Assembly (NCBI RefSeq): GCF_000335475.2
Contig: NZ_ANAH02000006.1
Span: forward strand, 393,854 to 457,853
Length of the DNA stretch: 64,000 nucleotides
Reading direction: 5' to 3'
DNA from: Cystobacter fuscus DSM 2262
Lineage (GTDB): Bacteria; Myxococcota; Myxococcia; Myxococcales; Myxococcaceae
A program made the position numbers and the translations under genes. A model generated the notes under the pieces. The model searched no databases, had not been told where the DNA came from, and saw nothing but the letters and a program-made list of their open reading frames with translations. Below, piece after piece: positions 33,001 through 41,997 of the stretch. Each line of letters opens with the position of its first letter. The stretch's first letter is position 1.

Positions 33001-33936
33001 GATGAGCCGCGCGGTGAACGTGCCCGGCGAGAACTTCCCGTACGCGAGCCCGCTGCCCGACAACTCCGCGGACACGGTGGGCGCGGCCGGAGGACCATTC
33101 ACCGTCAGGCGCGTCCAGAGGTGGCCCTGGGCGGGCTTGGGCAACAGCCCCGAGCGGGACAGCGTGCGCAGCGGCAGGAACACCTGGGCATCGAGCGCGA
33201 GGTTCGGCTCGCACAGCCGCTCCACGCGCCCGGAGATGTTCACCGTCGCCTCGTCGAGCGCCACCTCGCCCCGGTCCACCTCCAGCAACTGCTCGTCCAC
33301 GTCCAGCGCGCCTGAAATGGCCAGACGTCCCAGGGCGAGCTCCTGTCCGGGCCCCAGCCGCACGAGGCCCCGCCGGGCCTCCATCTCGAATTCCTCCTCG
33401 CCCCAGCGCTCGCGCAGGTTCACGTCCAGCTCGGACAGCTCCACCTGCCGGCCACCGGGCAGCAGCAGCCGCACCTCCGCGCCGGTGAGGCTCAGCCGCG
33501 CCAGACTCAACCGGCGCAGGGGAATGAGCGGGCACACACCCGGCTCGCTCCGGGGCGCCCGCGGGCGCGTCAGGTCCAACGCGAGCCGCGGCCGGCTCAC
33601 GCGCACGAGATCGATGGCGAGCTGACCCGAGAAGATGTTGGGCAGGCCGAGCTGCACCTCGGCCTGGTCCGCGGCGAACAGGGGTGAGTCGCTCTTGCCA
33701 GGCTCGGAGACGGACACGCCGCGCAGCACGAGCCGCTGGCCGAGCGGATCCACCTCGCACTCACCGATGCCCACGTCCAGGCCGAGCAGCGCGGGCAACT
33801 GGCGCCGCGCCTGGGCGCAGACGGTGTCCCAGGCCGTGCGCGTACGCAGCAGCAACACCGTCCCCACGATGAGCGCGAGGACGATGAGCCACGCGGGAAT
33901 GCGCCGCGCGCCCTGCTGCCTGTTCCTTGGGGCCAA
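29995..33936 (-). CDS. tamB: TamB family translocation/assembly protein (AsmA-like, DUF490)
   Basis: A 1313-residue protein with one N-terminal membrane anchor (IPAWLIVLALIVGTVLLL) and a very long repetitive beta-strand body that would form a hydrophobic groove across the periplasm, as in TamB/YhdP bridge-like lipid transfer proteins. The C-terminal DUF490 domain is recognisable from SLLTLGFMSTDRETATSAGVGLAAEAF, a closing EYRFDNRLSMQLQWDNEH and the last strand LELKLGWQSE. The start is a TTG at 33936, six bases after the stop of the ATPase gene; no ATG is available before the membrane helix. It overlaps tamA by 85 bases. Confidence 0.9.
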   Translation of the reverse strand: MAPRNRQQGARRIPAWLIVLALIVGTVLLLRTRTAWDTVCAQARRQLPALLGLDVGIGECEVDPLGQRLVLRGVSVSEPGKSDSPLFAADQAEVQLGLPNIFSGQLAIDLVRVSRPRLALDLTRPRAPRSEPGVCPLIPLRRLSLARLSLTGAEVRLLLPGGRQVELSELDVNLRERWGEEEFEMEARRGLVRLGPGQELALGRLAISGALDVDEQLLEVDRGEVALDEATVNISGRVERLCEPNLALDAQVFLPLRTLSRSGLLPKPAQGHLWTRLTVNGPPAAPTVSAELSGSGLAYGKFSPGTFTARLIYSGEQVTLEELRLPIGAGDARITGSLTLRSGLPVSLALEVHDASFGRILEKAGVPGSWVDFPITTAKARLSGTLLPKLQLSGDLDLSHGRFVLASRAFDAPAERGRTFLTYERGHARTRVALLSDRVTFSDMQIDSGRSRLGGGATLFFDTQRGLLVDVRGDVDLSDFGHIAQLAWAGRGSVSTTVEGPYTKVRIGADLSLRDFEFWNFDLGVVQGKVTYQDKVLGLPMFSGQKGRTQYFGNAALTFGRALHLRTEVEVPRGRTEDLIDFIAPMHPNVSLMQGPLVGEASGRVEIDSPLEQFEGLVALDFRNTTYYGRRMGDGSTRLRFDRSGAMVLERTALEGALGLTWVEGSFFLSGPDKGRLDYRFGGERLSLAELVGPESARRLGVQGTLALEGTVSGNTDVPVTMARVWGPRVTFAERDLGNMDLEARLEGRELQVVGRPSRDTSGVLSLRLKEPYPFEALVTLELPEIRPLLPASAFTQGVSGSIKAVVEAQGALRDMDALQLKARVERLALSREVVSVENESPIVLEYANGRLQVPSFTLRGQDTKLSASGWATPEQMEFFLQGAVDLRLLESLAPMFTRTAGRVELSAVASGRPDRPSLEGSALISDARLSLRDQPIAARSVSGLVPFTEQRILLEELKGTLNEGQFKANGQVSLRDFQPTDVSLDVHLNEVSMRFHEDLPFTTTGQLSLTGTPEELRLGGVLDILNLRYRRGLELEDILKRLSRRIVLPSPTVERPREYLTLDVALNLKDVSVDNNLARARLKGLLHLTGTNARPGVLGRVETDADSQAFFRNNQFTITRGLIDFQDRYGIDPVFDLSAQSQVREYQVKLHATGRPAAPELRLTSEPALPEGDVLSLLTLGFMSTDRETATSAGVGLAAEAFFNMSGLDRQVKRFLPSNPLLKDLSLQISTSYNDVTQQAEPTAQLKSNFLSEHLKIELTQPVSGRGTRARAEYRFDNRLSMQLQWDNEHSETALSTLGNLGLELKLGWQSE

Positions 33937-33941
33937 AACCG

Positions 33942-34871
33942 CTACAGTTTACCCAGTCCCTCGAGGTAGCGATCGATCTCCGCGAGGTCCACCTTCGGGC
34001 TGCTGACTGGCCGACTGGCGGAGGTGGGAATTTGGGGGGTGGTGGTAGCCGAGCCGCCCTGCAGGCCCAGGTTGTCCGCGACCCGCTGGATGAGGGGCTG
34101 GCCGATCGTCTGCTCTCGGAGCAGGAAGGCCTCGAAGAGGGCGTTGTCGCAGATGCTGTTGATGACGCGCGGGGTGCCGCCCGAGCGCTGGTGCACGGTG
34201 GCCAGCGCCTCGGCGGTGAAGGGCATGCGCGGACAGCCGGCCAGCCGCAGGCGGTGCTTGATGTAGGCCTCGGTGGACTCGGCGGTGAAGGGCTCGAGCT
34301 TGTAGCGCAGCGCCACGCGCTGGGCGAGCGGCGGATCCAGCTTGAGGTTCTTCTCGATCTCCGGCAGCCCGAAGAAGACGAAGGAGATGAGCTTGCGCTC
34401 GGGGACCTCCAGGTTGAGCAGTCCCCGGAACTCCTCCATGAGCTCGCGCGTCTCGAGCATCTGGGCCTCGTCGATGAGGACGACGGCCTTCTTGCCGGAC
34501 TCGTAGATTTGGAGCAGCCGCTGGTAGAGCTGCGACAGCAGGGCGAGCTTCTCCTGGGCGGGGTTCTCCACGCCCAGTTGCAGGGCGATGCGGCGCAGGA
34601 GCCAGTTGGCGGTGATGCCCGAGTGGATGATGACGAGCAGCGCGGCCTCGTACTCGGACTCGGGCAGCGAGTCGAGCATGCGGCGCGCCAGCGTCGTCTT
34701 GCCCGCCCCGATGTCACCCACCAGGATGGACAGGCCCTTCATGTAGCTCACGGCATGCATGAGCCGGGTGAGCGCCTGGGAGTGCTGGGCCGAGTTGTAA
34801 TAGAAGCGGCTCACCGGAGCGTTGGAGAAGGCCTCCTGGGTGAGTTCGAAGTAGTCGAGGTAGGTGGTCAT
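33942..34871 (-). CDS. ExeA/GspA-like AAA ATPase
   Basis: A 309-residue ATPase of the ExeA type. Opening YLDYFELTQEAFSNAPVSRFYY is the family signature; Walker A is GDIGAGKTTLARRML, Walker B AVVLIDEAQ, with sensor/arginine region RVALRYKLEPFT and GTPRVINSICDNALF. Full ExeA proteins go on to a membrane helix and a peptidoglycan-binding domain that helps secretin assembly; these are missing here, so the protein is a cytoplasmic ATPase only. It sits between the TPR protein and tamB, with 24 and 5 bases to its neighbours, implying an operon. Confidence 0.88.
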   Translation of the reverse strand: MTTYLDYFELTQEAFSNAPVSRFYYNSAQHSQALTRLMHAVSYMKGLSILVGDIGAGKTTLARRMLDSLPESEYEAALLVIIHSGITANWLLRRIALQLGVENPAQEKLALLSQLYQRLLQIYESGKKAVVLIDEAQMLETRELMEEFRGLLNLEVPERKLISFVFFGLPEIEKNLKLDPPLAQRVALRYKLEPFTAESTEAYIKHRLRLAGCPRMPFTAEALATVHQRSGGTPRVINSICDNALFEAFLLREQTIGQPLIQRVADNLGLQGGSATTTPQIPTSASRPVSSPKVDLAEIDRYLEGLGKL

Positions 34872-34895
34872 GGTCTCGGCGAACCTCGGACTGAG

Positions 34896-37800
34896 CTAGA
34901 CGTAGCCGACCTTACGCGGTTTGGCGGCCGGGGGGGGAGCCGCCACGGGAAGCCGGGATCCCGTCCCCGCGGCCCCGCCGGGCCGGGAGGTGGCGGAGGG
35001 CAGCGGATCCGCCACCGGAGACGTGGTGGCGGACAGCCGCTCCACGTGGGCGGCGACATCGCGGAACTTCTCGTCGAGTCCGGCGACCCGCTGGAAGTGG
35101 TAGAGCGCCTTGCCCGGCTCGCCCACGGCCTCGTAGGCCATGGCCAGCTCGAAGCCGAGCGCCTTGGGAACCTCCCCGACGGCGTGCTCGGAGGCGATGG
35201 CCTGCTTGAATGTTCCCACCGCCGCGCGGGCATCGCCCTTCTGGAACTGCAGCATGCCCGTCATGGTGAGGCAGTCCAGCTCGCGCTTCTTGCCCAGGCA
35301 GCCCTCGCGCGCCACGGCGAACTCGTGGAGCGCGTCGTCGATGAGACCCATCTCCCGGTAGGCGATGCCCAGATCGTAGTGCGTGTCCACGTCCTCGGGC
35401 TTGACCACCTTGGCGAGGCCCTTCTTGAACTCGGCGAACACCTCCTCCACCGAGTACTGGAAGTCCTCCTCCACGGGAGGCGCGGCCTGCTCGACGCCCA
35501 GGTCGCCGAACTCGCCGGCCAGCTCCGACGCCAGCACGAAGGCATCGCGCTCGGCCGGGGACTCGCCCAGGGCGGGCACCACGGGCACGGCCAACTCGGT
35601 GGCGGCATCCTCGGCCTCCGTGGCCTCCGGAGACTCACCCGACTCGAGCGCCTCGAGCCGGGCCATCAGCTCGCTCGCGCGCGCGTGGCCCGGGAAGGCG
35701 ATCATCACCGTCTCGAGGATTTCCCGCGCCTCTTCGTAGATGCCCTGGTCGAGGAAGAAGCTGGCCTCGTCGCACTCCTCGCCACCGGGCTCTTCCTCGG
35801 GCGCCTCGACCACGGGAGCGGGCCTGGCGGCCGGCGGAGGAGCCTTGGCGGCCACGGCCGGCGCGGGCTTCGCGGCGGGAGCAGCAGGCTTCGCGGCGGG
35901 AGCAGCGGGCCTGGCGGCGGGCGCGGCGGGCTTCGCGGCGGGGGCAGCGGGCCTGGCGGCCGCAGGCGGAGCCTTGGCGACGGGCGCGGGCGCCTGGACG
36001 GGGGCCCGGGGCGCCACGACGACCGGAACGGGCTCCGGCTCCGGTTCGGGCTCCTCGAGCTCGTAGGCGCCGAGCGCGGGCGAGTCCGCGGGCGTGCCCT
36101 CGTCGTCCATGTCGGGAGCGGCGAACGGGTCCGGCTCGGAGTCGGGCGGCTCCAGTTCCAGCGAGTACTCGCGCGCTGGCTCGTCCTCGTCGGTCTCCTC
36201 GCCCTGCAGCGGCTCGCCCTCGAGCGGCGCATCCAGGGGCTCGTCCAGGGCGTCCGTGCCGACGTAGGCGACCGTGGTCTCCTCGGGCTCTTCTTCCGCG
36301 CCGAGCAGGGGCTCGTCCTCCGCCGGCTCATCCGCGAGCACCACGCCCTCCTCCTCATCGGAGTCCGAGGGGAGGCTGAACTCGCCGGAGACGATCTGCG
36401 CGTCCTCGTCGTGCTCGTCGCTCGCGGAGACGAGGGCCATCTCGTCATCCATGGGCTGCGCGAGGGCATCCGCGGGAGCGTCGGCCACGACGATCTCATC
36501 GTCGTTGGAGTCGACGAATTGGCGTCCTCGGCCACGGACTCCACGGAGGAGTTCGCGCTGGGCGCCGCGTCATCCGTCTGCAGCACGGACAGGAAGGCGG
36601 GCACCTCGGGGTGGCCGGGGTTCTGCTGGAGGATGGTGGTCAGGTAGGGCTGGGCGCGCTGCACCTCGGCGCGGCGCGTACACAGGCGCAGCACGTTGAG
36701 CAGCTGCTCGCCGGCCTGGGCCACGTTCCCCGAGGCGACGTAGATCTGGTACGCCTTTTCGTGCGCGTCGAGGTTCTCGGGGTCCACCGAGAAGATCTTC
36801 CGCAGGTGATCGAGCGCTTTGTCGTGCAGGCCGTACTTGACGTAGACCTCGGTCTCCGTGAGCAGCTTGGAGAACTGATCCTTGCCCGAGGAGGCCGCGG
36901 CGGCCGGAGCGGCCGTGGCGGCGGGAGCCGCTGGCGACGGGGTGCTCGGGGGAGGCGAGGCCGGAGCGGAAGGCGCCGCGGGAGTGGCCACCACCGCTTC
37001 CATCGAGCGCGAGGGCCGGGAGACAGGCGCGGCGGCGGCCGGGGACACGGCGGCCATCGAGCGCGAGGGCCGGAAGGCGGGCTCGGCGGAGGACGCCGCG
37101 GGAGCCTCGGCCTGGTAGGCCTGGAGGTCCGCGTCGGTGGGATCTAGCTCCGCGATGCGATCCCAGATGTCGCGGGCGTCCTGGGCGCGGGAGCGCTCCT
37201 GATAGACCTTGGCCAGCTCCTTGTAGACGGAGATGGTCTTGGCGGTCTGGCCGAGCCCGTGGAAGGCCTGGGCCAGCATGCTCAGCGTCTCGACGTCGCG
37301 CCCATCCGCCTTGAAGCACACCTGGAGCCGGGCGAGCGCGCGCTTCTGATCTCCGCGCGCGAGGTACTGCTGGGCCAGATCCCTGGCCAGCGCGACGTTG
37401 TCCGGCTCCAGCGTGGCCAGGCGCTCGGCCACGCGGAACCAGTCATCCATCCGGTTGTTGCGCTTGAGGTACTCGGCGGCCTTCTTGAACTCCTGGGCGG
37501 CCTCGCGCGCCATGTTCTCGCGCGCGTACAGCTCGGCGAGCTTGATCTTCGACGCCACGTTCTCGGGGTCGAGATCCACCATCTTCTTGAGCGTATCCAG
37601 GGAGTTCTTGACGTCGCCGGCCTTGTCGTAGTGGTTGGCGACGATCTGGAAATACGCCATGGCCTCGGACATCAGGCCGAGCTGCTGATGGAGCTCCGCG
37701 AGCTTGAGGTTGACGTCCAGCAGGTTGGGGTTGAGCTTGAGGACCTGCTTGTAGAGCGCGACGGCCTTGAGGAAGAAGCCATCGGCCGAGTACCCCTCGG

Positions 37801-37990
37801 CGACCTTGGTGAAGTAGAAGGCCGCCTGGACGTTGTCGTTCTTCTTCTGGAACAGCTCCCCCATCTTCTGCAGGACGCGGCCGTCCTTGGGGTCTGCTTC
37901 CAGGACCTTCTGGTACTCCTTGATGGCCTTGTCGTAGGCGCCCTTCGCGACGAGCTTGGCGGCGGCTTCGATGATCTTGTTCTTGTCCAT
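34896..37990 (-). CDS. Long TPR protein, interrupted by a one-base frameshift
   Basis: A ~1030-residue protein if one base is restored. The 5' part (37990 to 36518) has about eight TPR units beginning EAAAKLVAKGAYDKAIKEYQ, then an Ala/Pro linker with two RPSRSM motifs, then further TPRs. It changes frame at 36516-36517, where AAT-TC-GTC is read and AAT-TTC-GTC would keep ANFVDSNDDE in frame. The 3' part (to 34896) continues with a very acidic segment, an Ala/Pro/Lys linker of ~60 residues (AAKPAAPAARPAAPAAKPAA), and C-terminal TPRs ending AKPRKVGYV. No slippery heptamer is seen, so a sequencing error or recent mutation is likelier than programmed shifting. Probably a scaffold protein. Confidence 0.82.
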
Positions 37991-38072
37991 CGAGCGTGGG
38001 CTTCCTGCCGAGCGAACCCCCTGGAAAATCTGGGGTTTCTGCTTCCTTCAAGGAGACTGCGAGGGAGGTGGG

Positions 38073-38102
38073 AGGCTAGCGGAATCATCCCTCGGGGGTC
38101 AA
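38073..38102 (-). promoter_or_regulatory. Candidate sigma-70 promoter of the TPR gene
   Basis: On the minus strand TTGACC (38102-38097), 18 bases, TAGCCT (38078-38073), about 75 bases upstream of the TPR start. It lies in the 188-base gap after accC and would separate the accBC group from the TPR-ATPase-tamBA group. Confidence 0.45.
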
Positions 38103-38178
38103 GGAATCCACCGGGTTGGCCCCTCTGTCGGATCAGGAGCCTGGGTGACGAGCAGACAGGCAGCCGTCAGGGTGTCTC

Positions 38179-39564
<1,386 letters not shown>

Positions 39565-39605
39565 GATGTCGTGCCTCCGCGGGGCGCGAGGAGCGCCCGC
39601 GTATG

Positions 39606-40187
39606 TCAGACCGGCTCGATGCGGAACAGCGTCTGGCCGAACTCGACCGGTTGCCCGTTCTCCACGAGGATTTCCACCACGCGACCCGCCACGTCGGCTT
39701 CAATCTCATTCATCAACTTCATGGCCTCGATGATGCAAAGCACCTGGCCCTTCTTCACCACCGAACCCACCTCCACGAAGCTGGGCTGATCCGGGGCCGG
39801 CGTCCGGTAGAACGTCCCCACGAAGGGGCTGGTGACGGCGTGGCCGGACTTCTCCGCGGCGGGGGCGGCAGCGGCGGCGGGAGCCGGCGCGGGCGCGGCG
39901 GGCGCGACGGCCACAGGCGCGGCGGACACCAGGGGAGCGGGGCTCACCGAGGGGGTGATGGGCGCCGCGTGCACGATGGTCGGCGAGGGCACGTGGCCCC
40001 GGCGGATGAGCAGACGCTCATCGCCCCGCTGCCAGTCGAGCCGCGTTACCTCCGAGGCCTCGAGGATCTCGACGATCTGCCGCAGGGACTCCACGTCCAG
40101 CGAGGTGCTGTTGCCCTCCACGCGGATACCCTCGGTCCGCGCGCCGGACGCGGACTCGGTTCGCACTGCCTTGCGCTTGCTTGCCAC
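39606..40187 (-). CDS. accB: Biotin carboxyl carrier protein of acetyl-CoA carboxylase
   Basis: A 193-residue carrier. The C-terminal biotinyl domain contains the biotinylation site [12 protein letters not shown] (the Lys is modified) within [13 protein letters not shown], preceded by [20 protein letters not shown] long Ala/Pro linker (about residues 85-120) joins it to an N-terminal segment [20 protein letters not shown]. Its N-terminus is basic and slightly longer than usual, so an internal start is possible. Between efp (34 bases) and accC (41 bases). Confidence 0.94.
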   Translation of the reverse strand: MASKRKAVRTESASGARTEGIRVEGNSTSLDVESLRQIVEILEASEVTRLDWQRGDERLLIRRGHVPSPTIVHAAPITPSVSPAPLVSAAPVAVAPAAPAPAPAAAAAPAAEKSGHAVTSPFVGTFYRTPAPDQPSFVEVGSVVKKGQVLCIIEAMKLMNEIEADVAGRVVEILVENGQPVEFGQTLFRIEPV

Positions 40188-40221
40188 GGTTGCGTCCCCT
40201 CCCTGGGCCCCGATGAACCGA

Positions 40222-40803
40222 CTAACCCGCGGTGGCCACGCGCGTGAGGTACTTGCCTCCCTCGCGCGTGTCGATCTTGAGAACGTCGCCCTCGTTGATG
40301 AAGAGCGGCACGTTGACGACGAAGCCCGTCTCCAGCGTGGCCGGCTTCAGGGCGCCGGACACGGTGTCGCCACGCACGCCCGGATCGCACTTGCTGACCT
40401 TCAAGTCCACCGAGTTCGGCAGCGTCACGGCGATGGCCTTGCCGTTCCAGAAGAGCACGTCGGCGTCGATGTTCTCCTTCAGGAAGTTCTTCGCCTCCCC
40501 GAGCACCTTCTCGCTGAGGAAGGTCTGCTCGAAGTTGCGCTTGTCCATGAAGTAGTAGTCGCCGTCCTGCACGTACAGGAACTGCATGGCCTTCTCTTCG
40601 ATGTCCGGCACGCCCACCTTGTCACCGGACTTCATCGTGGGCTCCAGCACGCGCCCGGACAGCAGGCTGCGGATCTTGGTGCGCACGAAGGCCGAGCCCT
40701 TGCCGGGCTTGACGTGCTGGAAGTACTCGATCACGAACGGCTCACCGTCGATCTCGATCTTCAGGCCATTGCGGAATTCGGATGTATCGATGACACCGGC
40801 CAT
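40222..40803 (-). CDS. efp: Translation elongation factor P
   Basis: A 193-residue EF-P with three beta-barrel domains that rescues ribosomes stalled at polyproline. This matters here because many neighbours are Pro-rich (TolA linker, PilP, PilD loop, TPR linkers). The loop [12 protein letters not shown] carries Lys at the modified position, so an EpmA/EpmB-type beta-lysylation system, rather than EarP rhamnosylation (Arg), is expected. ATG 40803 gives the standard [20 protein letters not shown] start; the frame extends upstream without similarity. Confidence 0.96.
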   Translation of the reverse strand: MAGVIDTSEFRNGLKIEIDGEPFVIEYFQHVKPGKGSAFVRTKIRSLLSGRVLEPTMKSGDKVGVPDIEEKAMQFLYVQDGDYYFMDKRNFEQTFLSEKVLGEAKNFLKENIDADVLFWNGKAIAVTLPNSVDLKVSKCDPGVRGDTVSGALKPATLETGFVVNVPLFINEGDVLKIDTREGGKYLTRVATAG

Positions 40804-40908
40804 GGACAGCTCCTTCGGACGACTCGCGAAAAGTCCGGGGTGTCTAGCCGATGGTGACGCGGCTTGCAAAGTGAAAGGCGCGGCGCACCGCGCCGTCCGC
40901 CCGCCAGC

Positions 40909-41271
40909 CTACAGCTCGGCGCGGATCTTGGGCGCCGTGAGCCGCAGGATGTAGCGGCCCTTGCCGTAGTTGCCGTCCGCCCGGAGGGCGAGCACCAGGA
41001 AGTACTCGGGCGACACCAGGCGCATGAGCGTCAGCACCCTCTCGCTGTTGATGCTGACCTCCTGCACCTCGCCCGTCTTGAGCGACTCGGCGGCCTGCCG
41101 GAGTTGACCGAGCAGGTTGGCGTACTCGATCCACGCCCCGTTGAGCTCCAGCTCGAGCGCCTCCTCGTTCTGGTGGGTGTCCACGGCGATGCCGTCGAAC
41201 CCCATCACGCTGCAGGCCAGCGACCCATCTACCTGATTGACCACGGACTCGAGGTGCGTGCGGAAGGACAT
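40909..41271 (-). CDS. Roadblock/LC7-like domain protein
   Basis: A 120-residue single-domain protein with a Roadblock/LC7-like pattern: N-terminal helix FRTHLESVVNQVDGSLACSVMGFDGIAVDT, a long central helix YANLLGQLRQAAESLKTG, and strands VSINSERVLTLMRLV and YFLVLALRADG. It resembles MglB, the GTPase-activating partner of the polarity GTPase MglA, but no GTPase gene is next to it. It lies between efp and the pil lipoprotein, close to pilQ, so a link to polarity or pilus placement is a reasonable guess. 105 bases upstream of efp. Confidence 0.8.
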   Translation of the reverse strand: MSFRTHLESVVNQVDGSLACSVMGFDGIAVDTHQNEEALELELNGAWIEYANLLGQLRQAAESLKTGEVQEVSINSERVLTLMRLVSPEYFLVLALRADGNYGKGRYILRLTAPKIRAEL

Positions 41272-41305
41272 GGCGGCTGGCTTCTAGGCGGCTGGGAGTG
41301 GAGGG

Positions 41306-41959
41306 TCAAGGAGTGGTGGGAGCAGGCCCACAAGCGCTCCGCACGTCCTGTCCAAAATTGCAGATACCCGCAGTGAGCGGCTTCGATTCACAATCGCTGG
41401 CGAACACCTGCACGGGGAAGGAGAACTCGTTGCTCTCCGCGTTGCTGGTGGAGCCCAGACGGCCCCGGGCCTTGATGTAGGAGATGACGCTTACCCCAGG
41501 ATACGCCGGGGCCGCCGCCCTCAGCTTCTCGAGTGCCAGGGGGCCAAAGGCGGTCAAGGGCACGTAGCTGTTGTCACTGGTGGTGCCCGCCGGCACGACG
41601 GCGTTCGTGGCAACGCGCTCCTCCTCGGGGAGGCCGAGATCCGGGGACGCCTCATAGCGGTAGACGAACTCGGTCAGGGTGACGCTCTCCCCCCCCACGA
41701 GCGTCGGCGTTTCTCCGACGAGGACGGTGCGGGCGACGGGAATGGTGCTCCGCACCCTCACGGCCATCTGGTAGTTGCCTCCGCCCGCCAAGTCGAGAGA
41801 ACCCTGGCTGATGAACTTGGCGGTATCCGGCGCACACGATCCCCCTGGAGAGCCCGACAGCGCCAGGACATTGGAAAACACCACGGGCGCATCTTCTTGC
41901 GCGGAGACGCAACCCGACTGCGCCACCGCCAGCGCCGCAACCATCATCAATCGCTTCAT
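41306..41959 (-). CDS. Hypothetical lipoprotein downstream of pilQ
   Basis: A 217-residue predicted lipoprotein: signal MKRLMMVAALAVAQSGC with lipobox, then a beta-rich domain without recognised family. Four Cys after the lipidated one (GSCAPDT, ASDCESK, GICNFG, SACGPA) may form disulfides. Segments such as GGGNYQMAVRVRSTIPVAR and VTLTEFVYRYEASPDL suggest an Ig-like fold. ATG 41959 is preferred over ATGs at 41965 and 41974 because it puts the basic residues first. 38 bases after pilQ, so possibly the last gene of the pilMNOPQ transcript. Confidence 0.75.
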   Translation of the reverse strand: MKRLMMVAALAVAQSGCVSAQEDAPVVFSNVLALSGSPGGSCAPDTAKFISQGSLDLAGGGNYQMAVRVRSTIPVARTVLVGETPTLVGGESVTLTEFVYRYEASPDLGLPEEERVATNAVVPAGTTSDNSYVPLTAFGPLALEKLRAAAPAYPGVSVISYIKARGRLGSTSNAESNEFSFPVQVFASDCESKPLTAGICNFGQDVRSACGPAPTTP

Positions 41960-41997
41960 GGACATCGGCTCCATTCGACGGTTCGAGGAAATACCGG

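Noticed and set aside
36488..36520. Programmed ribosomal frameshifting in the TPR gene
   Set aside because: No X-XXY-YYZ slippery heptamer, no stop-codon context and no downstream stem evident; a one-base deletion explains it more simply.
33927..36647. 906-codon plus-strand frame across the ATPase and TPR genes
   Set aside because: It crosses two genes with recognisable minus-strand domains and has Gly/Arg/Leu-rich shadow composition.
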